A DNA stretch of 6,276 nucleotides from an uncultured Caulobacter sp. (lineage in GTDB: Bacteria > Pseudomonadota > Alphaproteobacteria > Caulobacterales > Caulobacteraceae). Positions within the stretch are counted from its first letter, which is position 1, and each line of letters begins with the position of its first letter. Location of the stretch: assembly GCF_937900395.1 (NCBI RefSeq), contig NZ_CALCDX010000254.1, forward strand, positions 1-6,276, written 5' to 3'. The notes below the pieces were generated by a model that saw nothing but the letters and a program-made list of their open reading frames with translations, was not told where the DNA came from and searched no databases. Both the position numbers and the translations under genes were made by a program. Positions 6,042-6,276 of the stretch are shown here, one piece after another.

Positions 6042-6276
6042 GCCAGGATCGCGACCCGGCCGAGGAGGCCATCGCCAAGACGCTGCGACTGCGTGGGGCG
6101 CCCGCGCCGGTGACGCGCCTGTCTCGCCGCGCCCTGATCATCACCGGCGTGCTGATCTCGACGGGGCTCTTCGGCGCCGTCGGCTGGTCGCTGGTCCAGC
6201 GAGAGCGGACCCGGCCGCAGGTCGCCGACGCGCCGCCGGCGGCCACGCCGTCCGAGCAGGTGACGGCCCTGCCGCG
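6038..6276 (+). CDS. trbI: Conjugal transfer protein TrbI (VirB10-like), N-terminal part only
   Basis: Only the first 79 codons are inside the window; the frame is open to the last base. The reading begins MSQDRDPAEEAIAKTLRLRG, then PAPVTRLSRRALIITGVLIS, a single membrane helix at about 32-51, and the start of a Pro/Ala-rich periplasmic stretch (RPQVADAPPAATPSEQ). A short cytoplasmic start ending in RLRxxPxPVTRLSRRxL, then one helix, is the usual TrbI layout. TrbI (VirB10/TraB/TrbI family) spans from the inner membrane to the outer-membrane core. The diagnostic C-terminal beta-barrel domain is beyond the window, so the call rests on the N-terminus and position after trbG. The start overlaps the trbG stop (ATGA), with GGAGG at 6026-6030 located 7 bases upstream. 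Confidence 0.85.
   Translation, partial: MSQDRDPAEEAIAKTLRLRGAPAPVTRLSRRALIITGVLISTGLFGAVGWSLVQRERTRPQVADAPPAATPSEQVTALP

Overview
The window is a high-GC proteobacterial sequence. Most of it (about nt 830 to the end) is the distal part of a P-type (trb) conjugation operon, which builds the mating-pair-formation type IV secretion system of an IncP/Ti-type plasmid or an integrative conjugative element. The protein style (TrbK-alt, TrbJ with FDPTNYAQN, TrbF with TPYHKEGQVWDERLGSARVQ, no trbH) and the strong GC/CTG/GCC codon preference suggest an alphaproteobacterial host such as a Caulobacterales or sphingomonad relative. That host assignment is inference from style, not from a search.

Layout, all on the + strand: (1) nt 2-~825, the 5'-truncated front of a TctE/QseC-like sensor histidine kinase (end of periplasmic domain, one membrane segment, HAMP, HisKA with its His box). 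Its base and codon use is less GC-extreme and its protein style is betaproteobacterial. (2) nt ~835-2386, in the same reading frame, the C-terminal two thirds of the conjugation ATPase TrbE with intact Walker A and B. (3) trbJ 2383-3111. (4) trbK-alt 3108-3335. (5) trbL 3332-4582. (6) trbF 4582-5268 (or from 4579). (7) trbG 5265-6041. (8) the start of trbI from 6038, cut by the window end. Every gene junction is an overlap of 1-4 bases, so the genes are probably translationally coupled in one transcript. No intergenic gap exists, and no promoter, terminator, RNA gene, IS or CRISPR array was seen.

How the genes work together: TrbE (VirB4-like) powers the machine. TrbL (VirB6-like), TrbF (VirB8-like) and TrbI (VirB10-like) form the inner-membrane and envelope-spanning core. 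TrbG (VirB9-like) is the periplasmic/outer-membrane part. TrbJ (VirB5-like) is an exported pilus-associated component. The TrbK-alt product is a putative entry-exclusion protein.

The one real anomaly is the in-frame kinase-TrbE join at about nt 803-847. It removes the ATP-binding half of the kinase and the N-terminal domain of TrbE at once, coincides with a change in composition, and falls where the two families share a short LREALT-like motif. A chimeric assembly or a recent illegitimate recombination explains this better than a designed sensor-ATPase fusion. I see no convincing new system in the window.
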